From NCBI GenBank assembly GCA_032718475.1, contig JAUCBJ010004452.1:33155-97154 (forward strand): a stretch of DNA of 64,000 bases. Direction: 5' to 3'. The translations under genes were made by a program, and so were the position numbers. Below are positions 41,501 to 53,552 of this stretch, piece by piece. Below the pieces are notes generated by a model. That model had not been told where the DNA came from. It did no database searches and was given only the letters and a program-made list of their open reading frames with translations. The DNA is from Nemertoderma westbladi. Its lineage: Eukaryota; Xenacoelomorpha; Nemertodermatida; Nemertodermatidae. Each line of letters starts with the position of its first letter. Position 1 is the first letter of the stretch.

Positions 41501-44500
41501 AATTTACCAAAGGCACACGCTTTAGAGGACCTGTTGTTTACTACGCAGGGTTCGTTGAAACTATACGACTTCACTCAGATTGACAATACATTGTACAATT
41601 TCTAAGCTATGAGTGGTATAAAATGCAGACCTTCAAACTTTGGTTCTGGAATTAAATTTTATTACTTCAACATTTATAGGGATTTACCAGTGAAAGAATC
41701 CTATAATCCATCGTCACAATATAACGGTTTCAATAACCATATCTATTCTATGTAGATCGTAACAAATACAGCCTCGATTCATATATTATAATTTCAGAGC
41801 TGAAATGTTTCAGTAACTATAACTTACAGACTTCGTAGTATGTACAAACGATAATGTAGTATATATTAATATTCATGGGTAACCAGTATATAGACTATAG
41901 AGCAAGCATTCAGTCGAAGCAAAAATATATTACTTAAAATAACAAGTAATATAAAATTAACGAGATCAGCTTTTCTTCCCTCATCATGTCTTTCGACCCA
42001 TACCCCATATCTTTCCTCTTCCCTCCATCACTTTTCCCTTTACCTCGTGGTCTTTCGTAAAGTATATTTTCATTGAGGGGCCCGCCTTGGTGGGATGATA
42101 TATTTCGTTATAGTACAGCCAGTGGCCGGCGTGAGGGAGGTGAACCCGGCCACTACCCACACCGCAGGATCTATAACTTATTGCTAAAAACATATGTCTG
42201 TGCCTGATCTCGTAAACTAACCACTATTTTTCCTTCATTTTTTCACCAAAGACGCTTCGGCCGATTCTAAGACATTTGATCCATCTGGATTCTCCGATCT
42301 ATCGGTTTGACGGACATTACGGACGATTGTCCGTCGTCTCCGCGGGAATTCACCATTAGGGTCTATGTAAAAAAAAATAAATATCGCCCCAACGGACTAG
42401 GCGTCGCGCGGAATCGAAAGAGGGTCTAAAAATTAGATTTCACATATTTTTGTTTTGAAAATTAAGTCCATGGTTTTGTAGCTAATGTCCGTCAAAGTCG
42501 AGAAAACGGACAAAATGACTTTGCGGGATGCGCTATAACTCGGCTAGTATTAATTGTACGGGGACGAAAGTAAGGCGGGTGGAAAGGGAAAGAGTGGTAC
42601 TACCTTTGTATCGAATGGGGGTAAGATATTTATTAATATGTCGGGTCGTAAAAGGGGTCGTAATTTTTCCGTTTTTGTCCGTCTTTTTTAAATAATTAAT
42701 ATTTCCGAAATTTTTAATTCGAAAACGCTAGTAGGAATCTGCCAATTCTTTTTCGGAACGAGTAAAGGATCACAGGGGCTACATTCCTATCGAATGGGGG
42801 TACAGAAATTATGTCGGCAAAAGGGTCCAAATAGGGCCAGAATATGATAAATGATTTATAACTAATAACTTTTTAATTTTTAACTCTAGACGGTTAAGGT
42901 GCATTTTATACGGTTAATATTGATACGGGCAATCCAAATATTCGATTGGATTTGCTGCACAAATGATATAAAAAAAATGAGGGCCAATATTAAAATTTCG
43001 CGTTTCAAACTGGCTGCGCGGGAATACGTCTAGCTCGAAAACTACTCAACGTCTGGGAGACGCATTTAAACATTCTTATAGAGCGTTAAATTATCTATCT
43101 TTCAGCATTAGTTATAACGCCGTAGCTATTATACAACTGGTGCGGCAGACGATCGTGTGAAATAAAATATTTATAAAAAGGGACGAAAAATTTTTTTTCT
43201 AAATAAAGCGCTACTCCATTATAATTTAGCGTATTGCGCCAAAACTACATTTAAAATGAAGAAAATTACCTCTGCTATCTTTATTCTTAACATTTATAAT
43301 TAAAATTACGAATTTTAAGGGTCGAAAAATATCGCGTAATTTTGGCCCTTTTTTTTCATTTTTTTGGGGCCAAAAATGACCCCCTCTCAAAAGATAGAAA
43401 AAAAAATTACGGCAAAGAATATACCAATTTTATTGAATTTGGACCACCAGAACCGAAGTTAGAGCGATTTTAGTGAAAAAATAAAAAAAAATTTTTTTAC
43501 AAAAAATTAAGAATGGCCAATATTGGATTTCGCACCCGCGAGCTTAGGTTTCATTAACGTGATTGATAACCACTAGACTATGTGACCAAGTGAATTTGAA
43601 ATTTTCGGGTGACTATTTTTAAACATCAATAACTTCGGTTCTACTGGGCCGTTTGATCTGAAACTTTTTTCATTGGATAGAGGATAGATTGTAGTGTGTG
43701 AAATATGAAACAACTTGGGAAAAGACGCATGTGCACTTAGTGCAAAATGCACTTAAATAGTGGACATTTTTTCGATATTTCAAACACTATTATTTCCAGT
43801 TCTATTCATCGTAAAATGTTATTACTTGGGTTAAAATGTAGGTTGGAGTGATTTCTAACTATAATCTTAACATTTGTTTATCTTTTTATGTCTATAAAGT
43901 GACTTAAAATGTCCATGAATATGGTCCAAAATCGCAAATGTCGCGATTTATTAAATTGGATTTTTGACACTTTTAGCGACTGACACTTGATCATGGACCA
44001 TCGTAGATCGGTAGAGGATAGACATAATTGTATTAAATAGGAACCACCTTTAGGATCCGCTAAAGTGCACTTGTGCAAATATGTGTGCAAATGTGCAATT
44101 TTTTTAATAAGGTCAAATGGTGTATTATTGGGTTCTTTTCGTTGCAGATAGTTTATTTTCATATTAATATGTTGTTTGGACCTTACTGAGCGCATTAGGA
44201 GTATGTGTACAAATAACCGTTCCATATAATGGTTCGATTTGTTAAATTAATAAAAAATAAGGTTGAAATATTCTAAAAAACCAGTGTGATCTTAAATGAA
44301 CTTTAAACAATAAATAGAGATCAGATAACAAATGGACCACACAATTTATTAAAAAACTAGCACCTTTTCGGACTTAATATATCGCTTCAATTTTATTAAA
44401 CAGTGGATATTTGGGGGAAGTTAGATGAACTGCATTTATGCAGTGATTCTAACTTCCCCCTTCGTAATATGATTACCAAAGGCACATTCTTTGGAGGACC

Positions 44501-46485
44501 CGTTGTTTACTATGTAGACTTTGTTCAACCTAAACAACTTAAGTCAGATTAACAATATTGTCCTGTAAAATTGCTAAGCAATGAGTGGTATGAATAATGC
44601 TGATCTTCGAACTATGGTTCTGGAATTAAATTTTATTAATTCAACATCTATAGGGATTTACCAGTGAAAGAATCCTATAATCCATCGTCACAATATAACG
44701 GTTTCAATAACCATATCTATTCTATGTAGATCGTAACAAAGACAGCCTCGATTCATATATTATAATTTCCGAGCTGAAATGTTTCGGTGACTATAACTTA
44801 CAGACTTCGTAATATGTACAAACTATAATGTAGTATATATTAATATTCATGGGTAACCAGTATATAGACTATAGAGCAAGAATTCAGTCGGAGCAAAAAT
44901 ATATTACTTAAAATAACAAGTAATATAAAATTAACGAGATCAGCTTTTCTTCCCTTATCATGTCTTTCGACCCATACCCCATATATTTCCTCTTCAATCA
45001 CTTTTCCCTTTACCTCGTGGTCTTTCGTTAAGTATATTTTCATTGAGGGGCCCACCTTGGTGGGATAAATATTTCTCCATTTGACGCAACACCGCCGCGG
45101 CCGCTATGAGGGAGGTGAATACCGCGGCCGCTCCTAAAGCCGCAGGCCATCGCTAACTATATAGGTTAACTTGGGATTCTGGGGGACTTTTCGATGAAGG
45201 AACTGACCAATTTTTTTTATTTTCGCACCAGGGGAGCGGCTCGGAATTCTAAGATATTAGCAACTCTAACATTAGCAAATCTATCCCCTCGACGGACACG
45301 GCGGACAAAAAACCGTCATTTTTTCGACTTTTTTAAAAAAATTTTGAAAGGCGCTCTACAGTGGCTCGAAAAAACCATAGGTTATTGCTTAGCCGACGCC
45401 GGGATGCGATAGAAGGGATTAATTGGTGAATTCGTTTTTTTTTTCAAAAAAGATTACCACGCCTTTTTCCCGAAATTGTCCGTCAAAGTTGAAAAAACGG
45501 ACAAAATGACTTTGCAGGATCCGCTATAACTCGGCTAATATTAATCGTACGGGGACGAAAGTAACGCGGTTGGAAAGGGGAAGAGTGGTACTACCTTCGT
45601 ATCGAATGGGGGTAAGATATTTATTAAAATTTCGGGTGGAAAAAGGGGCCGTAAATTTGTACGTTTTTGTCCGTCTTTTTTGGAACACTTATTTCCGAAA
45701 TGTTTAATTCGACAACGCGGGTAGGAATCCACTAATTCTTTTATGAAACTCGTAGAAGACCATTGGGGCTACGTTCCTATCGAATGGGGGTACAAAAAAT
45801 ATGTCGGCAATAGGGGCCAAAAAGGGCCAGAATTTGTAAAGTAGTTTTTATCGAATAATTTTTTATTTTTAACTTTAGTTGGTTAAGGTACATTCTATGT
45901 GGTCAATATCGATACGGGGAATTCAAATATGCTATCGGTTTTGCTCCAAGGATGATATTAAAAAAATGAGGGCCAAAATTATAATTTCGCGCTTCAAACT
46001 CGCTTTGCGGGAAATCGTCTAGCTCGAAAACTACTTAACTTACGGGAGATTTGTTTACACAGACTTATAGTGCGTTAAATTATCTATCTAACAGCGTTAA
46101 TTAGAGCGCCGGAGGTATTATAAAACTGGAGCGGCAGACGATCGTGTGAAATATAATATTTATAAAAAGGGACGAAAATTTTTTTTTTTTAACAAATCGC
46201 TATTCCATTATAATTTAGCGTATTGCTCCAAAAGTACCTGTAAAAGGTATCAAATTAACTCCGCTAACATATATAATTAAAATTACGAATTTTAAGGGTC
46301 GAAAAATATCGCGTTATTTTTGCCCTTTATTTTAATTTTTTTGGGGCCAATAATAACCCCTTCTCAAAAGATTAAGAAAAAAATTACGGCAAAGAATATA
46401 CCAATTTTATCGAATTTGGACCACGAAGTTAGAGCGATTTTAGTGAAAAAATAAAAATAATTTTTTTTTGCAAAAAATTAAGAAT

Positions 46486-46558
46486 GGTCAATATTGGATT
46501 TCGAACCCTCGAACTTAGGTTTCATTAACGTGATTGATAACCACTAGACTATCTGACC
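46486..46558 (-). other. tRNA-derived block, macrosatellite unit 4
   Basis: The most tRNA-like copy: 73 bases, ends GGTCA and TGACC complementary, A box TAGTCTAGTGG, B box GGTTCGAAATCC. The anticodon arm is still not convincing. Confidence 0.5.
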
Positions 46559-47408
46559 AAGAGAATTTGAAATTTTCGAGTGACTATTTTTAAACATCAA
46601 TAACTTCGGTTCTACAGGGCCGTTTAATCTGAAACTTTTTTCATTGGATAGAGGATAGATTGTAGTGTGTGAAATAGGATAAAACTTGGGAAAAGACTTA
46701 TGTGCACTTAGTGCAAAATGCACTTAAATAGTGAACATTTTTTCGATATTTCAAACACTATTATATCCAGTTCTATTCGTTGTAGAATGTTTGGATTAAA
46801 ATGTAGTTTTGAATGATTTCTAACTATAATCGTAACATTTGTTTAATTTTTTATATCTATAAAGTGACTTAAAATGTCCATGAATATGGTCCAAAATCGC
46901 AAATATCGAGATTTATTAAATTGGATTTTTGACACTTTTAGCGACTGACACTTGATCATACACCATCGTAGATCGGTAGAGGATAAACATAAGTTTGTTA
47001 AATAAGAGCCACCATTACGATCTGCTAAAGTGCATTTGTACGAATAAGTGTGCAAAAGTACAAATTTTTTAATAAGGTCAAATTATATAGTATTGGGTTC
47101 TTTTCTTTGCAAATACTTTATTTTCATATTAATACGTTGTTTGAACCTTACTGAGCGCATTAGGGGATATGCGTACAAATAACCGGCCCTTATGAGGCTT
47201 CGATTGGGTAAATTAATAAAACATAAGGTTGTATAGTATAATATTCTAAAAACCAGTGTGATATTAAATGCACTTTAAATAATAAATAGAAATCAAATAA
47301 CAATTGGACCACACAATTAAAAACTCGCACAATTTTGTACTTATTATATCGCTTCAAATTAATTCAACAGTGGATATTGGGGGAAGGGGGAAGTTACAGT
47401 GTGCATTC

Positions 47409-47457
47409 GGGGGAAGTTTGGTGAACTGCATTTATGCAGTGAATCCAAACTTCCCCC
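47409..47457. other. Macrosatellite terminal hairpin (unit 4, compensatory variant)
   Basis: Stem GGGGGAAGTTTGG/CCAAACTTCCCCC. Relative to units 1-3 two base pairs have changed on both sides (A-T to T-A, A-T to G-C) and the inner CTGCAT/ATGCAG stem is intact. Confidence 0.75.
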
Positions 47458-47460
47458 TTT

Positions 47461-49204
47461 TAGATATCATATACTTAAGACATGCTAGGGTGACGGGGAA
47501 ATATTAGTTACTGTCACACTTTGCTTCCATTTATCCTATCCTTTATTATTACCCCAGTCAGATAAGAGATAATAAATCAGTAAAAACTAAACTAAACTGT
47601 CTTTCATGCAAACAAATTTCTAACTAAAGACGGGTGATTGACCATGACCATGGAAATAATTTTAAATATAATTGTATATCAACTATTTGGGGAGGCTTCC
47701 AAGTTAAACCCGAAAACAATTATTTTGTTACATATGTAGTAAATAACGTTGTATGTTCTTCTTCCTCTCATAATAAAATATAAATGAAATATCTCAGATC
47801 GCTATGCCCTGTAACATTTCACAACCAAAATATTTAAGTGTGAAAAGTGTAGGCCTACCACACTCCGCCCAAACAACCGCAAACGCATAGCCAACAAATT
47901 TAACAAAAGGTTACATACATGTTGGGTTCATGACGAGATGAGTGAAAATTGATCGCGTAATATAAAGTAAAAAATTAAGAGACGGGCTGGCTCTCCTCCA
48001 CTTTCTTACCCAATGGATATGTTGTTGTAATAATCTAATATTGGGGCGGCTTTCTCTCGGTGGTGCTTGAGAGAAGTAGAAGTAGAAAAGAAGTAGTGAC
48101 GCTGTGATGGGTTACATGTCACATAATATTGCATGGTAGTTTTATACTTAAAATTATTTTATAAATGAAACTTCAATTTTGCATTAATATAGCTCGTCCT
48201 GATTAACACGTGCTGTTTTGATATGTCGTTTTTTGAATTCATCTCAAAAAGTAGAACATATTTAAAAAAAAAATTTTTAATTTCGACATCTTTTAAGTGT
48301 GTTTTTCTGAAAAAAGGAATTTTCGAAAAAAAAAATTTTTAAACACGTTTTCTGCAAAATCACTTTACTGAGGATTGAACCCTTTCTATGTGACGCCACA
48401 CATATTGAAAGATTTGACACTAAATTGCCAAAGTTTTAATAGGTCAGTAGGTTATACCAGTATACTGTTGTAATAATAATAAAGTCAATTTTAATTTTAA
48501 TGTAAAAAAATTGGTCAAAATATTCAGTTTTTACTAAAAGAAAGGAGGAAACTCGGCTACGGTACAGCGGTACTACTGTAAGAACTGCGGTTTTTGTGGG
48601 TCCATCTATCATCTGACTGAAAGTAATAATTATTTTATTACATAGGAAAAAAGTAGAACTTTTTTTCGCTATCAGACTATTCTTGAGGCATTTTATCTAC
48701 ACTGTACAGACAGACAGACAGAGCGTCACCGAGGTTAATAAAGGGTCGAGAGAATATTGAAAAAAAAAACGTTCTACGTTTTTTCCCCATGTAATATGTG
48801 ATTTTATTCTTAAATTGTTACTTTTTGTTGCTCAATTCTTTAACCTTTTAATAAACTGATAAAAGATAGAGCGATATAGTGCTGTAGTATTACAAAATAA
48901 ATTGATCTGTAGTATTTTACTATATTGCTTCCATAGTTAGTGCGATTTCAATTATTGTACTCTTCAAATCCTGATGCTGCCTTATTCAATGTTAAATAGT
49001 TTAGTGTTCTCGAATATTTATTATGTAACTGAGAGCCGCTTAAAACCCTTTATTGCACCGAGCAGACGATTTTAGTGAAAAAAATTAAATTTTTGTTATT
49101 TGGTAATAAAATGGTGTCATTACTGTGAAATATAACAAAAAAAGCCAAAATTTTATGATTTTGTGTGTTTTCACAACACGTTTGTTCCACTTCTTTCAAC
49201 TGTT
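47461..49204. other. Non-coding, nothing recognised
   Basis: AT-rich DNA. It contains the inverted partner (48375-48406) of the 32-bp block at 35287. Confidence 0.45.
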
Positions 49205-49572
49205 TGTATGTCTATCTACCTGCCTAACTGTCTGTTCGTCTGTCTGTCGTCTGTCTGTATATTTGTCTGCCTGTCTATCTGTAGTCTGTCTGTCTGTCTG
49301 CATGCCTGACTGTTTGTCGGGGTCTGTCTATCTGCCTGTATGTATGTCTGTCTGTCTGTCTGACTGACTGTCTGTCTGCATGCCTGACTGTTTGTCGGCG
49401 TCTTTCTATCTGCCTGTATGTATGTCTGTTTGACTGACTGTCTGTCTGCATGCCTGACTGTTTGTCGGGGTCTGTCTGTATGTATGTCTGTTTGTCTGCA
49501 TGCCTGACTGTTTGTCGGGTCTGTCTGTCTCTCTGTCAGTGTGTATCTCTGTCTGTCTGTCTGTATTTCTGT
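49205..49572 (+). repeat. (TGTC)n-type microsatellite with higher-order units
   Basis: Degenerate TGTC/TCTG repeats with larger blocks that each contain TGCATGCCTGACTGTTTGTC, four times at about 49299, 49378, 49448 and 49498. Open frames through it are by-products. Confidence 0.9.
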
Positions 49573-50261
49573 CTGGTTTCTAAAATGGAGTTCCTTGTGA
49601 TTTCAGTTCATATTTATTTCCAAATTATCCTAATAATTCCTAATATTTCCTAATAATATAATAGTTCCTAGTATTTCATAATAGTTCCTAAAGGTGGAAT
49701 CTGTGTACCACTATTAAGTAAATTAAATTCATATTTAAATAATTAGCATCAATGTAATTAATTAACCTAATTAACTAGTAATAACCAATAATTAGTCTCC
49801 CAATTAATTAACTAAAATCATTGAAAGACCAAAAAATCTCTACACTTAAAAATGTCCTACGAAACTGTAATTTTCTTAGTAATTTTATTACTTAATTAAT
49901 TAATTAGCCTAATCACTTATTAAATAATTAATCTAATTAAATCATTAATTAGCTCTAAATAACTCTTAAGTCTATAGAAAAAACAATGGTGTAAGGACTT
50001 TCAGCCACAACAAGTGTTATAGTGTATTGCAGACGTTTCAATAAACAATGTTTATCTTTATCAATGCAGTACTGATTAATGTTGTAGGTACACTACCGGT
50101 ACATATAGTGGACGACACGACATATCGAATTTACTTTACATTCTACAGCAATGTCCAATTTTGTCGTACATTGTACTACGTACTATACAATTTTACTAAA
50201 TTAAGACAACGTACTTGTTTATAACTCTCGCTCTACAGTGTGTTATTGATTATGTTTGTAG
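49573..50261. other. Caspase intron, AT-rich
   Basis: TTAATTA-rich sequence leading to the acceptor TTGATTATGTTTGTAG at 50261. Confidence 0.5.
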
Positions 50262-50395
50262 ACTTGATGCTCGTGAAGGAAGTCCCAGTAGATCTACGGC
50301 GTCGACTGTAGATTCATCCCACATTTACAACATGAGCCATCGGTCTCGAGGCCACGCTATTATTATTAACAATAAAATATTCGAACCCCGAACAC
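50262..50395 (+). CDS. Caspase exon (start of p20 domain)
   Basis: 134-base exon between acceptor TGTAG and donor GTAAGT. It encodes a Ser/Thr-rich linker, then YNMSHRSRGHAIIINNKIFE, the first beta strand of the caspase fold (family consensus Y.M....RG.A.IINN..F). It enters in phase 2 and leaves in phase 1; the last codon is completed as His by the next exon. Caspases are cysteine proteases cutting after Asp in apoptosis. The short linker without a DED or CARD nearby suggests an executioner type, which is inference. Confidence 0.9.
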
Positions 50396-53017
50396 GTAAG
50401 TATTGCTAATTATTGTGCGGAAAACTCAATCAACTGAGTTAATTTATAAATTTTATTTTAAAGGCATATGGGAATATAGGTCTGTATGTCTCCGTTCTTT
50501 TTCCATCTCGACAACTCAGTCAGTAAGTCAAAATTTAAAATTGTTATCTTCCGATGCCACATTTTTTGGAACCAGCATGTTAATTTTCATCTTATTTTTC
50601 AGCCATTTTTTTGTATATATTTTCTTTTTCTATTTCTGATAATCGGCTATTTTGTAAAAAAAAAAAAATATTAAAAAAATGAAAAAACCCAAATTTTTTG
50701 TAATTTTTCTTTGAAAAATGTGGAAATATTATGATGATATCAAGAAAACTGGGCGAAATTTAATACAGCTTATGAAATTAATTACCTTACATATAAATAA
50801 AAAATTGCAAAAAAACGGTTAAGAATGATGGCGGGTGAGAAGTCGCCTTCAAAGTGCCTTCATTGGTTGATTAATAGTGTCTGTGTCTGACAGGAAGGAA
50901 ACACACCACCGAGCTAAAATTATATTTATGGGGGTTTTCGGGGTCGCTGATTTCATTTATTTAGTACCTTTTATATTAAGTTATATTACAAGTAACTTAA
51001 CACGTTAGCTGCGGATTGAGCACCGGTGCTCAATTCGTGTTTTAACTTTACTGCGGCAGGTTTTACTCCCTGTCAACTTCTTACTGCGGATTGTGCACCG
51101 GTGAACATAACCTGTACAACCCTGTAGTGCGGAGCTATTTTGGCTTGGCTTGGCTATTTCAGCACCGGTGCTCAAATACATTAGCCATTGCCATATTCGG
51201 TGTCTGTGACCTTTATATCACCCATATATTTTTTTTGGGTTCGTGCACCGGTGCACAAGCCGCACTACACAAGTGCCAGTGCGGATTGAGCTCCGGGGCT
51301 CCGTTAATTGTTAGTTAAGCAATAACTATTTACTGTTTATTTTTCATGTTAATTTATATTGCACGAGCAAAATGTGCTGTAATAATAACAATGTTATTTT
51401 ATATTGTTTTACTTTCTAGATGTTTTTAGAACCCAAATGATTGATGGGTGGGGGGGGGGTGTTATCGTTAAACTGCAGACATTATTTACTACGCCCACAC
51501 ACAGGCACGGACCCAAGAGAGGGGAGGGAGGCTATGATGGGGCTACCCCCTGAAATTTTGGAAGTGGCCAAAAGTTATTTACTAATTCGATGGGATAATT
51601 ATTGGTACAGTTTTGAAAATTGTTAATCCTATAAGCGTAAAATCAAAAAAAAATTATAATATTTTGACTACAATCTCTGGCTGGACTGGCTATTGAGTTT
51701 ATCAATGGTGCTCCTCCATTGTTTTAGAAATTCAGTGATAGTGAATTTGACCCCGCGGTGCCCAAAGGCATTCCTACAAAATTGTAATTAACAAACTGTA
51801 AGTTGTTGAGCACCGGTGCACAATCCGTAGTTTCGCAATATCACTTTTCGTTTTCGAGTTATTGGGCTTTTTTCACGACTTGCACTTTTCGTACCATAGC
51901 ACAATTTCGAAATCCATTAGATTTGTCTAATTACTTCAAATTGAATTCTTTTGGCTAACTAAAAACATTTTGATTTTGTCATTTACTCCTATTTCATTTT
52001 TTGGTCACTTTTAGTCACAAAATGTATCTCCTCATTCAATCTTTACCCGATTTGGCTAATATTTTTTGTTTGAAAGCCCTGTCTTTCCTGAACATATTCT
52101 TTAGATTAAATTTTTTGATAAAGTTTCAAAAAAGTTAGATTGGCCGGGGGGGGGGGGGTAAACCGAAATATTATGAAATTATTTTTATGGTCTATTATAA
52201 TGTCCGATTAAATGGTGTTCCCAAATCTGAAAACCGCTATTTAATATCTCTTTTAGTTTTCAAATTATAACAATTTCCATCATGTGAAGAATAACAGACT
52301 TTCTGCCGTTATATTTCACTTTGCAGTTACCCCCATGCGAAGAATACCCGGTTTTCACCAAAACACAGGTTACAGAAGGGTTGAATCTAACCAAAACAAT
52401 AAACGAATTAGTATATGTACAGGTTATAAGACAGAAACCAGCGCTATAAAACACTTAATAAAGATCAATTTAAAAAAATAAAAATATTCATATATAAAAT
52501 TCCAATAAAAGGTCGACCTAAACTTAAAGCCTGTGTGGTCTATAAAAATATTTCATGACTTCGAGTCTCAAAAAGTGCAATAAAATCATTTAAAAAAAAA
52601 AAACGAAAAAATTCATCTGAGGATTCTATAAAGGTTTACTCAGTGCACCTACTCACCAATTTTTACGACCAAAATACCCAAAACTGAAGGAGATACATTT
52701 TAAGAACGGACCAATGAAAATTTCGTTCAATTGGCTGTTAGCCAATCAGAAGCTCGAGTATTTGATGTGTGTGACCACGGAGATGGAATGCCCGTCTAAT
52801 TACCTTTCAGAATATGTCCTAGTATCAAATCCAGTGCTTATGGTGCATTTTTAAGCATTTCCAAAAGATTGCCATGACAAAAGATGACCCTCCCCCCGTA
52901 GGAATAAATAAATTTGTGGCGTTAGCAGTTTTTTAATTGACTTAATTCATTTGGCTCTTTAGAAAATTTCATGACGAAATTTTCTTCAATTATTTGAATC
53001 TATTGTATTTTAATTAG
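50396..53017. other. Caspase intron with CACCGGTG palindrome cluster and poly-G
   Basis: Between 51010 and 51830 there are six GCACCGGTGC-like palindromes, three of them preceded by TGCGGATTG. The first follows TTAACACGTTAGCTGCGG, resembling a piggyBac-type end with its TTAA target. A 13-base G run is at about 52145-52157. At about 50925-50965 there is a reverse copy of the TCAGCGAC motif of 3796. Confidence 0.55.
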
Positions 53018-53146
53018 ATATGAATCCGAGAGAGGGAACTGATCTAGATGCAGATCGGCTGTTCGTCGCCTTAGATAAACTTGGGTTCAGAGTAGAACAA
53101 TACGATAACTTAACGTGCAAGCAGATGCAGAACCTATGTCGCAAAG
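53018..53146 (+). CDS. Caspase exon (conserved Arg/GTD region)
   Basis: 129-base exon, phase 1 in and phase 1 out, acceptor TTTTAATTAG and donor GTTAGT. It encodes MNPREGTDLDADRLFVALDK, LGFRVEQYDNLTC and KQMQNLCRK. The Arg before GTD matches the caspase Arg that binds the substrate Asp in the S1 pocket. The junction with the next exon restores Val (G + TT). The last 31 bases of the exon and the donor are the first unit of a ten-copy tandem repeat. Confidence 0.92.
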
Positions 53147-53552
53147 GTTAGTGCGTTACGTGCAAGCAGATGCAGAACCTATGTCGCAAAGGTTAGTGCG
53201 TTACGTGCAAGCAGATGCAGAACCTATGTCGCAAAGGTTAGTGCGTTACGTGCAAGCAGATGCAGAACCTATGTCGCAAAGGTTAGTACGTTACGTGCAA
53301 GCTGATGCAGAACCTATGTCGCAAAGGTTAGTGCGTTACGTGCAAGCAGATGCAGAACCTATGTCGCAAAGGTTAGTGCGTTACGTGCAAGCAGATGCAG
53401 AACCTATGTCGCAAAGGTTAGTGCGTTACGTGCAAGCAGATGCAGAACCTATGTCGCAAAGGTTAGTGCGTTACGTGCAAGCAGATGCAGAACCTATGTC
53501 GCAAAGGTTAGTACGTTACGTGCAAGCTGATGCAGAACCTATGTCGCAAAGG
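53116..53552 (+). repeat. 45-bp tandem repeat of exon end plus splice donor, 10 copies
   Basis: The unit spans the last 31 bases of the exon and the first 14 of the intron. Starts are at 53116, 53161, 53206, 53251, 53296, 53341, 53386, 53431, 53476 and 53521; the tenth is truncated after AAAGG. Every full copy repeats AAAG/GTTAGT. Copies 4 and 9 share GTTAGTACG and copies 5 and 10 share GCTGAT, so a five-copy, 225-bp block was duplicated. In the exon's frame each intron part reads Lys-Gly-stop, so only the first donor gives a normal protein. Confidence 0.95.

Larger units (their letters stand above)
36150..47460. repeat. Macrosatellite, about 2.97-kb unit, 3 full and 1 partial copy
   Basis: Units begin at CTTGGTGGGAT: 36150, 39121, 42086 and 45056, spacings 2971, 2965 and 2970. 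The fourth copy lacks the last 0.5 kb or so and is most diverged in its first 900 bp, while its middle stays close to the others, suggesting mosaic exchange. No long ORF. A short minus-strand frame of 60-80 codons (TLADPKGGSYL...) is open in all four, but it lies in a region of high overall identity and I do not call it a gene. Each unit contains a head hairpin, several TGTCCGT/ACGGACA stems, a tRNA-like block and a terminal hairpin. Confidence 0.9.

Noticed and set aside
43878-44225. Short minus-strand ORF (TLADPKGGSYL...) open in all four macrosatellite units
   Set aside because: Open frames are expected among nearly identical copies; no synonymous bias can be seen and no family is recognised. 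Kept only as a remark.
37580-46558. Functional tRNA genes in the macrosatellite
   Set aside because: Pol III boxes are good but the anticodon arm does not form and the acceptor stem is incomplete.
49125-49653. Cys/Ser/Val-rich ORFs
   Set aside because: Translation of a TGTC-type microsatellite.
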